Below, piece after piece: positions 9,865 through 17,861 of a stretch of DNA of 64,000 bases. This DNA is from Mesorhizobium sp. WSM4313. Lineage in GTDB: Bacteria > Pseudomonadota > Alphaproteobacteria > Rhizobiales > Rhizobiaceae. Made by a program: the position numbers and the translations under genes. Location of the stretch: the NCBI RefSeq assembly GCF_002294725.1, contig NZ_NSFT01000001.1:888839-952838 (forward strand). The letters are read 5' to 3'. The notes beneath the pieces are model-generated. The model searched no databases and was not told the origin of the DNA. It saw only the letters and a program-made list of their open reading frames with translations. Each line of letters begins with the position of its first letter. The stretch's first letter is position 1.

Positions 9865-10032
9865 GGGCTTTCGAGCCGGCGCGGCGCGTGCCGGCCGGGC
9901 TCGCGCACCGGCACCGCCGGCTGCTCGCATTTCTCCGGCGACATCTTCCTCGCCTTGGTCAACAACGACGGGAACCGCACGCCCGCCCTGCCGCACGCCA
10001 AGATGGTGGCAGCGCTCAAATCGCGTGCGTGA
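9865..10032 (+). pseudogene. Remnant of a P1 (DmpA/S58) family peptidase C-terminus
   Basis: Between the glnA and glnII terminators one frame reads SRTGTAGCSHFSGDIFLAL (from about 9901), then VNNDGNRTP and a stop at 10030-10032. The RTG-x-H-x-SGDIFLA block resembles the segment carrying the nucleophile Ser in DmpA/P1-type aminopeptidases. No upstream catalytic domain, start codon or ribosome binding site is present, and residues that normally follow are missing. I read it as a decayed gene tail, identified by motif only; a chance match cannot be excluded. Confidence 0.45.
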
Positions 10033-10084
10033 TTGCCGCCTGACGGTGGCGGCAGACTGGCCTGTATTGCCGGCTCTCCCATGC

Positions 10085-10116
10085 AAAAAGCCCCAGCGGG
10101 TTTCCGCTGGGGCTTT
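10085..10116 (-). terminator. Bidirectional terminator downstream of glnII
   Basis: The repeat AAAAGCCCCAGCGG / CCGCTGGGGCTTTT (10085-10098 with 10103-10116) has a four-base loop and T-runs on both strands. It lies about 50 bp beyond the glnII stop, so it can end glnII transcripts and block read-through from the plus strand. Confidence 0.85.
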
Positions 10117-10164
10117 TCTAGCGTGCCCATCGCGCCAGGGGCCTGCGCCCTGGCAAGCGAGGAA

Positions 10165-11202
10165 TCAGGCGGCGGCCGAAACCGCGGCGGTCGAAACCTG
10201 CGAGATCGTCTTCAGCACCTGCGAGGCGATCTGGTAGGGGTCGCCCTGCGAGTTCGGGCGACGGTCTTCCAGGTAGCCCTTGTAGTCGTTCTTGACGAAG
10301 GAGTGCGGCACGCGGATCGAAGCGCCGCGGTCGGCGACACCGTAGGAGAACTTGTTCCACGGCGCGGTTTCGTGCTTGCCGGTCAGGCGCTTGTCGTTGT
10401 CCGGGCCGTAGACCGCGATATGATCCATCAGGTTCTTGTCGAACTGCGCCATCAGCGCCTCGAAATAGGCCTTGCCGCCGACTTCACGCATGTACTTGGT
10501 CGAGAAGTTGCAGTGCATGCCCGAGCCGTTCCAGTCGGTGTCGCCGAGCGGCTTGCAGTGGAACTCGATGTCGATGCCGTATTTTTCGGTCAGACGCAGC
10601 AGCAGGTAGCGCGCCATCCAGATCTGGTCGGCGGCCTTCTTGGAGCCCTTGCCGAAAATCTGGAATTCCCACTGGCCCTTGGCCACTTCGGCGTTGATGC
10701 CTTCATGGTTGATGCCGGCGGCGAGGCAAAGGTCGAGATGTTCCTCGACGATCTGGCGGGCGACATCGCCGACGTTCTTGTAGCCAACGCCGGTGTAATA
10801 CGGACCTTGCGGGGCCGGGTAGCCGCTCTCGGGGAAGCCAAGCGGACGGCCGTCCTTGTAGAAGAAATATTCCTGCTCGAAGCCGAACCAGGCATCCTCG
10901 TCGTCGAGGATGGTCGCGCGGCTGTTGGATTCATGCGGAGTGACGCCATCGGGCATCATGACTTCGCACATGACCAGAATGCCGTTGGTGCGGGCCGGGT
11001 CCGGATAAAGCGCGACCGGCTTCAGCACGCAATCGGAGCTGCGGCCCTCGGCCTGGTTCGTGGAGGAACCATCGAAGCCCCATAGCGGCAACTGCTCGAG
11101 CGTCGGGAACTCGGCGAATTCCTTGATCTGGGTCTTGCCGCGCAGATTGGGGACCGGTGTGTAGCCGTCGAGCCAGATATACTCGAGCTTGTATTTGGTC
11201 AT
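10165..11202 (-). CDS. glnII: Glutamine synthetase type II (GSII)
   Basis: A 345-residue eukaryotic-type glutamine synthetase, typical of rhizobia and not adenylylated. The N-terminus MTKYKLEYIWLDGYTPVPNL fixes the start at 11202, preceded by AGAGG; the 43 residues upstream in frame are leader sequence. The beta-grasp domain has WGFDGSSTNQAEG. The catalytic domain has FGFEQEYFFY, the ATP site GDTDWNGSGMHCNFST and the late ADRGASIRVP arginine segment. It converges on glnA. A sigma-54 promoter about 80 bp upstream indicates NtrC control, so it would be induced when nitrogen is scarce. Having GSI and GSII together is common in rhizobia. Confidence 0.97.
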   Translation of the reverse strand: MTKYKLEYIWLDGYTPVPNLRGKTQIKEFAEFPTLEQLPLWGFDGSSTNQAEGRSSDCVLKPVALYPDPARTNGILVMCEVMMPDGVTPHESNSRATILDDEDAWFGFEQEYFFYKDGRPLGFPESGYPAPQGPYYTGVGYKNVGDVARQIVEEHLDLCLAAGINHEGINAEVAKGQWEFQIFGKGSKKAADQIWMARYLLLRLTEKYGIDIEFHCKPLGDTDWNGSGMHCNFSTKYMREVGGKAYFEALMAQFDKNLMDHIAVYGPDNDKRLTGKHETAPWNKFSYGVADRGASIRVPHSFVKNDYKGYLEDRRPNSQGDPYQIASQVLKTISQVSTAAVSAAA

Positions 11203-11249
11203 TCTAGAGCCTCTCGTTGCTTGATCACCGCCAAATGGTGGCGACGCTC

Positions 11250-11267
11250 GGCCGGCTCGAGCCGGCC
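11250..11267 (-). promoter_or_regulatory. Perfect 18-bp palindrome in the glnII leader
   Basis: GGCCGGCTCGAGCCGGCC is its own reverse complement. It lies between the sigma-54 promoter (11283-11298) and the glnII start codon, within the expected mRNA leader. It could be an RNA hairpin or a protein-binding site; there is no T-run, so it is not a simple terminator. Confidence 0.5.
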
Positions 11268-11282
11268 TGCCGACGGTCAAAA

Positions 11283-11298
11283 AGCAATTCGTATGCCA
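11283..11298 (-). promoter_or_regulatory. Sigma-54 (RpoN) promoter for glnII
   Basis: Read on the minus strand the sequence is TGGCATA-CGAA-TTGCT, with GG and GC ten bases apart, a close fit to the RpoN consensus TGGCACG-N4-TTGCW. It lies about 80 bp upstream of the glnII ATG. Rhizobial glnII is known to depend on RpoN and NtrC. The remaining gap to 11512 is AT-richer and has no other gene; an NtrC site is expected but not identified. Confidence 0.75.
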
Positions 11299-11512
11299 CT
11301 CGGCCTTCGCGGGGTGCGGCAAAATGGCCATGGCAACGCTTTGATTTTGTTGAGCCGTCTCAGCAATGCGACTGGATCGTTCAGGTGCCGGTTTTGCTTA
11401 TAAAATAGGCATTTACTGATCTTTTTGTAAGCATATTGCCTAAAGGAATCGCAGGACATATTTTGATGGGAAGGTGAATCGGTACGCTCCTGAAAAGGCG
11501 AGGAGATCGGCA

Positions 11513-11707
11513 ATGCAAGTTACGCCATCGCGGCCGTCGGCAAAAGTCCTGCTGTTCCCGCTCGCAGCACGCAAGTCTGCCTCAAATTTAGGCGCCAAGG
11601 CCAAATTCGCGGCAGAACTTGCAGCGCTTCGCGGCGCGCACGCCGACTTCGACGGCTGGTACCACGAAGCGGCGATCGAGGAAGAGAACCAGCAGCGCAA
11701 GAGCTGA
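11513..11707 (+). CDS. Small conserved rhizobial protein (DUF6074-like)
   Basis: A 64-residue protein with an AGGAG ribosome binding site eight bases before the ATG at 11513, which is why I prefer it to the longer in-frame reading. The N-terminal segment PSAKVLLFPLAARK resembles the opening of small DUF6074-type proteins of Rhizobiales; the rest is Ala-rich and charged, ending WYHEAAIEEENQQRKS. There is no signal peptide or membrane span. It is divergent from glnII and followed by a good terminator. Function unknown. The family link is from memory of the motif and is not certain. Confidence 0.6.
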   Translation: MQVTPSRPSAKVLLFPLAARKSASNLGAKAKFAAELAALRGAHADFDGWYHEAAIEEENQQRKS

Positions 11708-11730
11708 CCGCTTTCTTCCAATTGGGCATG

Positions 11731-11770
11731 AAAAAACCCGGCGTGATCGCTCACGCCGGGCTTTCTGTTT
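11731..11770. terminator. Bidirectional terminator between small protein and MHS transporter
   Basis: Arms CCCGGCGTGA (11737-11746) and TCACGCCGGG (11751-11760) form a perfect 10-bp stem with a four-base loop. It is flanked by AAAAAA on the left and CTTTCTGTTT on the right, so it serves both converging genes. Confidence 0.85.
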
Positions 11771-11788
11771 GAGCGGGATGACCCGGGG

Positions 11789-13678
11789 TCATTCCTTGGC
11801 GTGCAGGTCTGTGCCGAGCGTATCCCTGACGAAGATCATGCCGATGATAAGCGACATTGCCGCGATGATAACCGGGTACCAGAGACCGTAGTAGATATCG
11901 CCCTTGTAGGCGCTGAGCGCGAACACCGTTGCCGGCAGCAGACCGCCGAACCAGCCATTGCCGATGTGGTAAGGCAGCGACATGCCGGTGTAGCGGATGC
12001 GGGTCGGGAACATCTCGACCAGGATCGCGGCGATCGGTCCATAGACCATGGTGACGAACAGCACCAGGATGAACAGGATGCCGATCGTCAGCGGCCAGTT
12101 GATGGCTGCCGGATCGGCAGTCATGGCGAACGGACCGCCGCCCGGGATGTTGTAGACGGTGACTTCCGGCGCACCAGCCGCCTCGTCCTTGGTCAGCAGC
12201 TTGTCGGCGATCGCCTTGTCGACCGGAACCGTCGCCTTTTCGCCGCCGCGGATGGCCGCGGCATCGAGCTTGAGTTCGGGATTCGCCGCGATGAAGGCGT
12301 CGAGCTTCTGGTCCGGAACCTTGGCCGCGGCGCGCTTCAGCGGATAGCCGCCGTCCCGCAGCGCCATGTTCACCGCTTTCTGGAAGGCCGCCTCCTTGGC
12401 CTTGGCCTGATCGCCAGCGGCAACGGCATCATAGGACGCCACCGTCTCGTTGCCGATCTTGACCGTGGCAGCCGTGCCGGGCGCTGCCGTCGCAACGACG
12501 TCGTAAGGCACCGAGTTCTTGGTCAGGAACGACGTCGCGATATCACAGGACGTCGTGAACTTCGCCGTGCCGACAGGATTGAACTGGAACTTGCAGTCGC
12601 CGGGCGCCGCCGTCACCGTCGCGCGGGTGTTCTGCTGCGCGGTGGCCAGAGCCGGATTGGCGGCCCAGGTCAGAGCCTTGAACAGCGGGAAGGTGCAGAC
12701 GATGCCCAACGCAAGGCCTGCCATGATGATGGGCTTACGGCCGATCTTGTCCGACAGCCAGCCGAACACGACGAAGAAGATCGAGCCGACGGCCAGCGCG
12801 ATAGCGATCATGACGTTGACCGACCATGCGTCGACCTTCAGCACGTTCTGCAGGAAGAACAGGGCGTAGAACTGCCCGTTGTACCAGATCACGGCCTGGC
12901 CGGCGGTAAGGCCGAGCAGCGCCAGAAGGGCGATCTTGGCGTTCTTCCACTGACCGAAAGCTTCCGTTAACGGCGCCTTGGAGCCCTTACCTTCCTCCTT
13001 CATGCGCTGGAAGGTCGGCGACTCCGAAAGCGACAGCCGGATCCAGATCGAGATGGCGAGCAGCAGGAACGAGACGATGAAGGGGATGCGCCAACCCCAA
13101 CTGGCGTAGGTCTCCTTGCTGAGCGAGCCCTGGACGATCAGGATGACGATCAGCGACAGGAACAGGCCGAGCGTCGCCGTGGTCTGGATCCAGGATGTGT
13201 AGTAGCCGCGTCGGTCGTCCGGCGCGTGTTCGGCGACGTAGGTCGCGGCACCGCCATACTCGCCGCCAAGCGCAAGGCCCTGCAGCATGCGCAGCCCGAT
13301 CAGGATCACGGGCGCCGCGATGCCCCAGCTGGCATAGCCGGGCAGCAGGCCCACCAGGAAGGTGGACAGGCCCATGATCGTCATAGTGACGAGGAAGGTG
13401 TATTTGCGGCCGACGAGATCGCCGATGCGGCCAAACACGAGCGCGCCGAACGGACGCACAAGGAAGCCGGCGGCAAAGGCCAGCAGCGCGAAGATGTTGC
13501 GCGTCGCTTCGGGAATCGCCGGGCTGAAGAAGGTCGAGCCGATGAAGGCGGCCAGCGAGCCGTAGAGATAGAAATCATACCACTCGAAAACGGTACCGAG
13601 CGAGGAGGCGAAGATGACCTTCTTCTCCTCCCGCGTCATGCCGCGGCTGGTTCCGCCGGCGGTCGAAGCCATTGCCAT
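11789..13678 (-). CDS. MFS transporter of the metabolite:H+ symporter (MHS, ProP/ShiA-like) family with a large insert
   Basis: A 629-residue inner-membrane transporter; the family norm is about 430-450. The N-half shows MHS signatures: FEWYDFYLYGSLA near residue 31, GRIGDLVGRKYTF (83-95), RMLQGLALGGEYGGA (130-144). The second-half MFS loop (WLSDKIGRKPIIM) is at 307-319. Residues about 339-528 form a non-membrane block between transmembrane helices. It is rich in Ala, Lys and Thr, has two Cys (362, 378), and helices resume at 529 with PLTIGILFILVLF. The substrate is probably an organic acid or osmolyte with protons. The start has GGGAGGA eight bases upstream. The insert is in frame and free of stops, so it looks like a real domain. 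Confidence 0.88.
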   Translation of the reverse strand: MAMASTAGGTSRGMTREEKKVIFASSLGTVFEWYDFYLYGSLAAFIGSTFFSPAIPEATRNIFALLAFAAGFLVRPFGALVFGRIGDLVGRKYTFLVTMTIMGLSTFLVGLLPGYASWGIAAPVILIGLRMLQGLALGGEYGGAATYVAEHAPDDRRGYYTSWIQTTATLGLFLSLIVILIVQGSLSKETYASWGWRIPFIVSFLLLAISIWIRLSLSESPTFQRMKEEGKGSKAPLTEAFGQWKNAKIALLALLGLTAGQAVIWYNGQFYALFFLQNVLKVDAWSVNVMIAIALAVGSIFFVVFGWLSDKIGRKPIIMAGLALGIVCTFPLFKALTWAANPALATAQQNTRATVTAAPGDCKFQFNPVGTAKFTTSCDIATSFLTKNSVPYDVVATAAPGTAATVKIGNETVASYDAVAAGDQAKAKEAAFQKAVNMALRDGGYPLKRAAAKVPDQKLDAFIAANPELKLDAAAIRGGEKATVPVDKAIADKLLTKDEAAGAPEVTVYNIPGGGPFAMTADPAAINWPLTIGILFILVLFVTMVYGPIAAILVEMFPTRIRYTGMSLPYHIGNGWFGGLLPATVFALSAYKGDIYYGLWYPVIIAAMSLIIGMIFVRDTLGTDLHAKE

Positions 13679-13959
13679 TGATATATCCTCCCGTGAGATC
13701 CCGTCTGTCCTCGATGGCTGCGCGCCACCGTCCGCGCTCCTGCGAACGCGGACTCAAAAACGCAGCCAACGAAGGAAAAATGACAGAAAGGGCGGGCGAA
13801 AGGCACCGCGACGATGGGATTATGACTTTGGTATTAGGTGCGCTGCGAAAGCTGAGTGCAGCACTTGGAGCGGATCATTTCCGGCACCGGGCCGCAAATA
13901 TCGCCGATCGAATGTGTCTTCTTGGAAAGGAAGCGTTTCTCAAGATGCATGGCCAAGCG

Positions 13960-14424
13960 TCAGCGATTGATCGCCACCGTCTCGTCGTTGATTATCCCAA
14001 GGCGTGCTTCAATCAATGCGATCTCGTCGGGCGCGTCGGCGCCAGAGGCCTCTATCTCCATGAAGAGTTGCTCGAAGCCACCCGGCGTCACTATTGCGAA
14101 CATCTGCCCGGGCTCGTCGCCAATGTTTCGCCAACTGTGACGCACGTGAGGAGGCAAAACAACGACGGCGCCTGGAGGGGCATCGAATTCCTCGTCACCA
14201 CATTGGAAACGATAGATCCCGCGTATCACCCGAAAAACCTCGGTCTCTCGGGTGTGAGTGTGAGAGGCCGGGCCTTTCCCGGGTGGGGTGAAAGTTTCCC
14301 ACATCCCGAATGCGCCGTTCGTCTCGGCGGCAGTGGCATGGATTACAACTTTTGCGCCATGGGGCGCTTTAGCCAGGCGCTCCCTGCCCGGCATTGAGGT
14401 TACCGCATTCCGAAAGTCTGACAT
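13960..14424 (-). CDS. Cupin-domain protein
   Basis: A 154-residue single-domain cupin. Motif 1 is complete: G51, H55, H57, E62 and G69 (HTHTRETEVFRVIRG). Motif 2 follows as PPHVRHSWRN, with H96 and N100. These four ligands would bind a divalent metal. The GAFGMWETFTPPGKGP approach is typical of cupin_2 proteins. It could be a sugar- or organic-acid-binding enzyme or an isomerase; no substrate can be inferred. It stands alone: the 281 bp downstream to the MHS transporter start holds nothing I can identify. Confidence 0.78.
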   Translation of the reverse strand: MSDFRNAVTSMPGRERLAKAPHGAKVVIHATAAETNGAFGMWETFTPPGKGPASHTHTRETEVFRVIRGIYRFQCGDEEFDAPPGAVVVLPPHVRHSWRNIGDEPGQMFAIVTPGGFEQLFMEIEASGADAPDEIALIEARLGIINDETVAINR

Positions 14425-14537
14425 TGCCGCCCCCCGATTGCGCGGCGAATAATAGCATAGGATCGGTTGCCGGATAGCTGTCAGTGGCCAAGCGGTATTC
14501 TGAACGGAACCCGTTGTGCGGCGTTCCTGAAGTTACT

Positions 14538-15329
14538 TTAGCCCTGCAGCGCCTCGAGCAGGCTGACCGCCGCCATCATGTCGCGCTTGCGCGCCGAGCG
14601 GCGCGCCAGGGCCTCAGCATCCTGGCCCCAATGCTCGATCTGCCAGTCCTCGTCGACATGGCCGGCCGCCCAGGCTTCCTCGGCGTCGAGCTCGCCGAAA
14701 TCGACAGCCAGCGCGAGCAGCGCCGAACCGGTCAGCGCGGTCATGACATGGATGGCGGCCAGCCGCAGCGGTTCCGAGCGCTGGCCAAGATGCGCGCCGA
14801 GAACGGCGATGGTCTCGCGGGGCTGCTCGACATGGACGACGCCTTCGGCAAGGTTGAAGCGTGCGCCGAGATGGCCGCGCGCCCAGTCCAGCACCGGGTC
14901 CCAATGCTTGTTCTGGCGATCGACCAGGCCTTGCGGGCCGTCGGCGCGGTAGCAAAGAAGATCGGACGAGGCGAAGCGCAGGATATCTTCGAGCACCGCC
15001 TGCGGATCGGAGGCGACGCCGTCGATGGCGGTGTTCACCAGCCGCATGATAGGCATTGTCACGGGATCAATGACTTCGCCTTGCGCGCTGAATTCAGCGG
15101 CCACAAGTGCTGCAGCCTTTTCGGTCGGCAGCACCATCACAACCTTGCCCGGCGTGCGCACGGGGCGGCCGTCCAGATGAACGGCAAAGCCATTCTCGAC
15201 AGGAGCCACCGAAACAGCCTTGTAGAAACGCTTCGGCAGCGGCGTCTTCATCTGGATCTGGGCGCGGCGCACAGGATCGGGATCCGAAAGCAGCTTACCG
15301 GCTTCGAGGTCTTCGAGGATGTCGCGCAT
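14538..15329 (-). CDS. ATP12-family F1-ATPase assembly chaperone
   Basis: A 263-residue homologue of mitochondrial ATP12, which holds the F1 alpha subunit during ATP synthase assembly. The characteristic block is present: KRFYKAVSVAPVENGF, then HLDGRPVRTPGK, then LPTEKAAALVAAEFSAQG and the DLLCYRADGPQGLVDRQNKHWDP region. The DMMAAV tail is also typical. ATP12 is restricted to alphaproteobacteria and mitochondria, which supports the taxonomic reading. It follows the EamA and RluA genes on the same strand, separated by a short spacer with a dispersed repeat. Confidence 0.92.
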   Translation of the reverse strand: MRDILEDLEAGKLLSDPDPVRRAQIQMKTPLPKRFYKAVSVAPVENGFAVHLDGRPVRTPGKVVMVLPTEKAAALVAAEFSAQGEVIDPVTMPIMRLVNTAIDGVASDPQAVLEDILRFASSDLLCYRADGPQGLVDRQNKHWDPVLDWARGHLGARFNLAEGVVHVEQPRETIAVLGAHLGQRSEPLRLAAIHVMTALTGSALLALAVDFGELDAEEAWAAGHVDEDWQIEHWGQDAEALARRSARKRDMMAAVSLLEALQG

Positions 15330-15340
15330 GCCGAACTCCT

Positions 15341-15393
15341 TAAAGCAATTTGAGGAAAAGTGTGAAGCGGTTTTGCGTCCGCAATCGCGTCAA
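15341..15393. repeat. Dispersed rhizobial intergenic element (type 2)
   Basis: The sequence around AGGAAAAGTGTGAAGCGGTTTTGCGTCCGCAA resembles a short element I recognise as frequent in Mesorhizobium-like intergenic regions. It differs from the GAGCATGATC-ended elements elsewhere in this window. It sits 12 bp upstream of the ATP12 start, within the likely rluA-eamA-ATP12 transcription unit. Confidence 0.5.
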
Positions 15394-15432
15394 CATAAAT
15401 CGATAGGGCAGCTTGCCGTTCCGCGAGCTGAT

Positions 15433-16350
15433 CTATGGTGTGGGTTGTCTGCGCGCCGGGCGATTGACGATGATCAGCCCGGCGGCAATCAGGCCGAGCG
15501 CCAGGAAAATCCTGGTCGTCGGCAGCTCGCCCAACAGCACCGCGCCGCAAAGGACGCCGAACACCGGCGACAGAAAGGCGAAACTCGACAAGCCGGCCGC
15601 CGGATAGCGCGTGAGCAGCCAGAACCACAACACATAGGTGAAGGCGACGATATAGAAAGACTGGAACAGCAGCGCCAGTGTCGGCAGGACGGCAAGCGCG
15701 CGGATGGGCGGACCGGCGAAAGGCATCACCAGCAGGCCGACGACGGCGGCGCCGGCCAGCTGATAGAGCAGCAGTTTCTCCGCGCGCGTCTCGACCAGCC
15801 TCGATCGTTTGATGACGATGCTTGTCGCTGCCCAGAGAATGCCCGAGCCGAGACTGAGCAGATCGCCGGTCAGTGTCGCGCCGCTGCCGGCAGTGATGCC
15901 GTCGGAGAAGACCGCCGCCAGGCCGCAGAAGGCGAGAACAAGGCCACCGAGCTTGCGCGCATTGATACGCTCGCCAAGCAGGAAATGTCCGCCGATCAGC
16001 ACCCAGAACGGCATGGTGTTGACCAGGAGCGTGTTGCGGGCAACGGTCGTGTATTCGAGGCCGATATAGAGACACAGGAACTCGACGCCGAAGAGCACGC
16101 CGACGACGATACCGGCGGCCAGCGTCCGATCCGCTTCGAAGAGCTTGATGCCGCGCAGCCGGCACCAGGCGAACACGCAGGCTCCCCCGATGAGCGAACG
16201 TGCGATCGAGACGAAGACAGGGTCGTAGCCGGAGTATGACACCTTGGCGGCGACATAGTTCAGCCCCCAGGAAAAGGTCAGCCCGACCATAATGGCGGCT
16301 GCGGCCATATCGACTGCATCGCGTCTGTCCAATGCGGGGGCGACAGCCAA
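15433..16350 (-). CDS. EamA/DMT-family inner-membrane transporter
   Basis: A 305-residue protein with about ten hydrophobic helices in two EamA repeats, the standard drug/metabolite transporter layout. Repeat 1 contains FSWGLNYVAAKVSY and later GLEYTTVARNTLLVNTMPFWV. Repeat 2 contains LSLGSGILWAATSIVIKRSR and FLSPVFGVLCGAVLLGE. Such proteins usually export amino acids or small metabolites; the substrate here is unknown. Its start lies one base after the stop of the pseudouridine synthase gene, so the two are almost certainly cotranscribed and possibly translationally coupled. Confidence 0.88.
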   Translation of the reverse strand: MAVAPALDRRDAVDMAAAAIMVGLTFSWGLNYVAAKVSYSGYDPVFVSIARSLIGGACVFAWCRLRGIKLFEADRTLAAGIVVGVLFGVEFLCLYIGLEYTTVARNTLLVNTMPFWVLIGGHFLLGERINARKLGGLVLAFCGLAAVFSDGITAGSGATLTGDLLSLGSGILWAATSIVIKRSRLVETRAEKLLLYQLAGAAVVGLLVMPFAGPPIRALAVLPTLALLFQSFYIVAFTYVLWFWLLTRYPAAGLSSFAFLSPVFGVLCGAVLLGELPTTRIFLALGLIAAGLIIVNRPARRQPTP

Positions 16351-16351
16351 G

Positions 16352-17332
16352 TCAGTCTTCCGCGCTCTGGTCGTCGAAGCCGATCAGGTTCCAGCTCTGG
16401 CGCATATGCGGCGGCATCGGCGCCGTGACGTCGATGACGCCGTGGTCCGGATGCGGGATGATGATGCGGCGCGCATGCAGGTGCAGGCGGTTTTGAATGC
16501 CGCCCGGGAAATCCCAGTTGGTATCGGCCTCGAAATATTTTGGGTCGCCGATGATCGGGCAACCTATGTAGGCGGCGTGAACGCGAAGCTGGTGCGTGCG
16601 GCCGGTATAGGGCTCCATCTCCAGCCAGGTCATCGTCTGCGCCGCCTGCTCGATGACACGGTAGTAGGAGACGGCGTGGTCGGCGCCCTTCTCGCCATGC
16701 GCAGCCACGCGCACGCGGTCGCCATCTTCCGTCGGCTCCTTGATCAGCCAGGTCGAGATCTTGTCCTCGCGCTTGGGCGGCACGCCCTTGACCAGCGCCC
16801 AGTAGGTTTTCTTGGTCTCGCGCGCGCGGAACGCCTCCGACAGCTTCATCGCCGCAAGACGGGTGCGGGCGACCACCAGCACGCCGGACGTGTCACGGTC
16901 GAGGCGGTGGACGAGGCGTGGCTTCTCGCCCTTCTTGTTGCGCCAGGCCTCCAGCATGTCGTCGACATTGCGGGTGACGCCGGAGCCGCCCTGCACGGCG
17001 AGCCCCGCCGGCTTGTTGAAGACGAAGACTTTCGAGTCCTCATGCAGAAGCATCTTGGCGAGCACGTCGGCATCGCCCTGGTTGCGGATCGAGTGGCCGG
17101 TGAGCGGCGCATCGCCCTTCTTATCGACGTCGAGCGGCGGAACGCGGACAGACTGGCCGGGCTCCACACGCGTGTCGGCCTTCACCCGGCCGCCATCGAC
17201 CCGGATCTGCCCCGACCGAAGCAACTTCTGCAGATGGCCGAAGCCGAGGCCCGGATAATGGACCTTGAACCAGCGGTCGAGCCGCATGCCCGCCTCACCG
17301 GCCTCAACCGTGATCTGTTCAACACCTGCCAT
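16352..17332 (-). CDS. RluA-family 23S rRNA pseudouridine synthase (RluC-like)
   Basis: A 326-residue RNA-modifying enzyme. An N-terminal S4 RNA-binding domain (MRLDRWFKVHYPGLGFGHLQKLLRSG) precedes the catalytic domain. The signature HRLDRDTSGVLVVA places the catalytic Asp at residue 145. YTGRTHQLRVHAAYIGCPIIGDPKY is the conserved late motif. The S4 domain and length favour RluC/RluD-type 23S rRNA targets over RluA; the exact uridines are not determined. It heads a minus-strand group with the EamA transporter and ATP12 chaperone genes. Confidence 0.9.
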   Translation of the reverse strand: MAGVEQITVEAGEAGMRLDRWFKVHYPGLGFGHLQKLLRSGQIRVDGGRVKADTRVEPGQSVRVPPLDVDKKGDAPLTGHSIRNQGDADVLAKMLLHEDSKVFVFNKPAGLAVQGGSGVTRNVDDMLEAWRNKKGEKPRLVHRLDRDTSGVLVVARTRLAAMKLSEAFRARETKKTYWALVKGVPPKREDKISTWLIKEPTEDGDRVRVAAHGEKGADHAVSYYRVIEQAAQTMTWLEMEPYTGRTHQLRVHAAYIGCPIIGDPKYFEADTNWDFPGGIQNRLHLHARRIIIPHPDHGVIDVTAPMPPHMRQSWNLIGFDDQSAED

Positions 17333-17434
17333 GACTTTGCTTTTCCATTCGAAAGCGGCGCCATAGCACTAAGGCGGACAGGTTGCGAGCCAAAGGCCCA
17401 ACAAAGCGCGATAATTACCCCAAACGTCGTCTGA

Positions 17435-17797
17435 TCAATTGCCCGAAGGCGTAAGCACCGCGCAGACGGTCGAGCGCGTCAGAAAGCGCTTCTCGCGGCC
17501 ATTGTCGAGCGAGAACATCCCGCCCCTGCCCTTCACCACATCGATGATGAGATCGGTGTGCTTCCACGCCTCATATTGAGAGGCGCTGATATAGACCGGC
17601 GTATCGCCGATTTCGCCCAATTTCACGTCATTGTCGCCGATCATGAACTCGCCACGCGGGTAGCACATCGGCGAAGAGCCGTCGCAGCAGCCGCCGGACT
17701 GATGGAACAGAACCGGGCCGTGATCGGCGATGATCTCGGCAAGCAGCGCCTCGGCCTCCGGCGTGGCCGACACCTTGCTCAATGAAGGCTTGTCCAT
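17435..17797 (-). CDS. DUF779 domain protein
   Basis: A 120-residue protein with the DUF779 pattern: a Cys-Cys pair in FHQSGGCCDGSSPMCYP, followed by GEFMIGDNDVKLGE and QYEAWKHTDLIIDVV. The three Cys close together suggest metal binding or redox chemistry, unproven. ATG at 17797 is chosen because GGAGGA sits four bases upstream; a TTG three bases earlier leaves no spacing. DUF779 genes repeatedly lie beside AldB/AdhA-type aldehyde dehydrogenases, as here (64 bp downstream of the ALDH stop), which suggests a shared job in aldehyde or alcohol oxidation. Confidence 0.88.
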   Translation of the reverse strand: MDKPSLSKVSATPEAEALLAEIIADHGPVLFHQSGGCCDGSSPMCYPRGEFMIGDNDVKLGEIGDTPVYISASQYEAWKHTDLIIDVVKGRGGMFSLDNGREKRFLTRSTVCAVLTPSGN

Positions 17798-17861
17798 CAA
17801 ATCCTCCTCGACTGATGGGAGGACGCGGGTGGGCCGCGCCCTCCTCTTCGCCCTGGGAGGA

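Noticed and set aside
8676..10130. 484-codon minus-strand frame opposite glnA
   Set aside because: It lies opposite a certain gene and has a low-complexity composition typical of antisense frames in GC-rich DNA.
13679..13959. Possible gene in the 281-bp gap between the cupin and transporter genes
   Set aside because: The open frames there lack ribosome binding sites and family resemblance; the plus-strand one continues antisense to the cupin gene.
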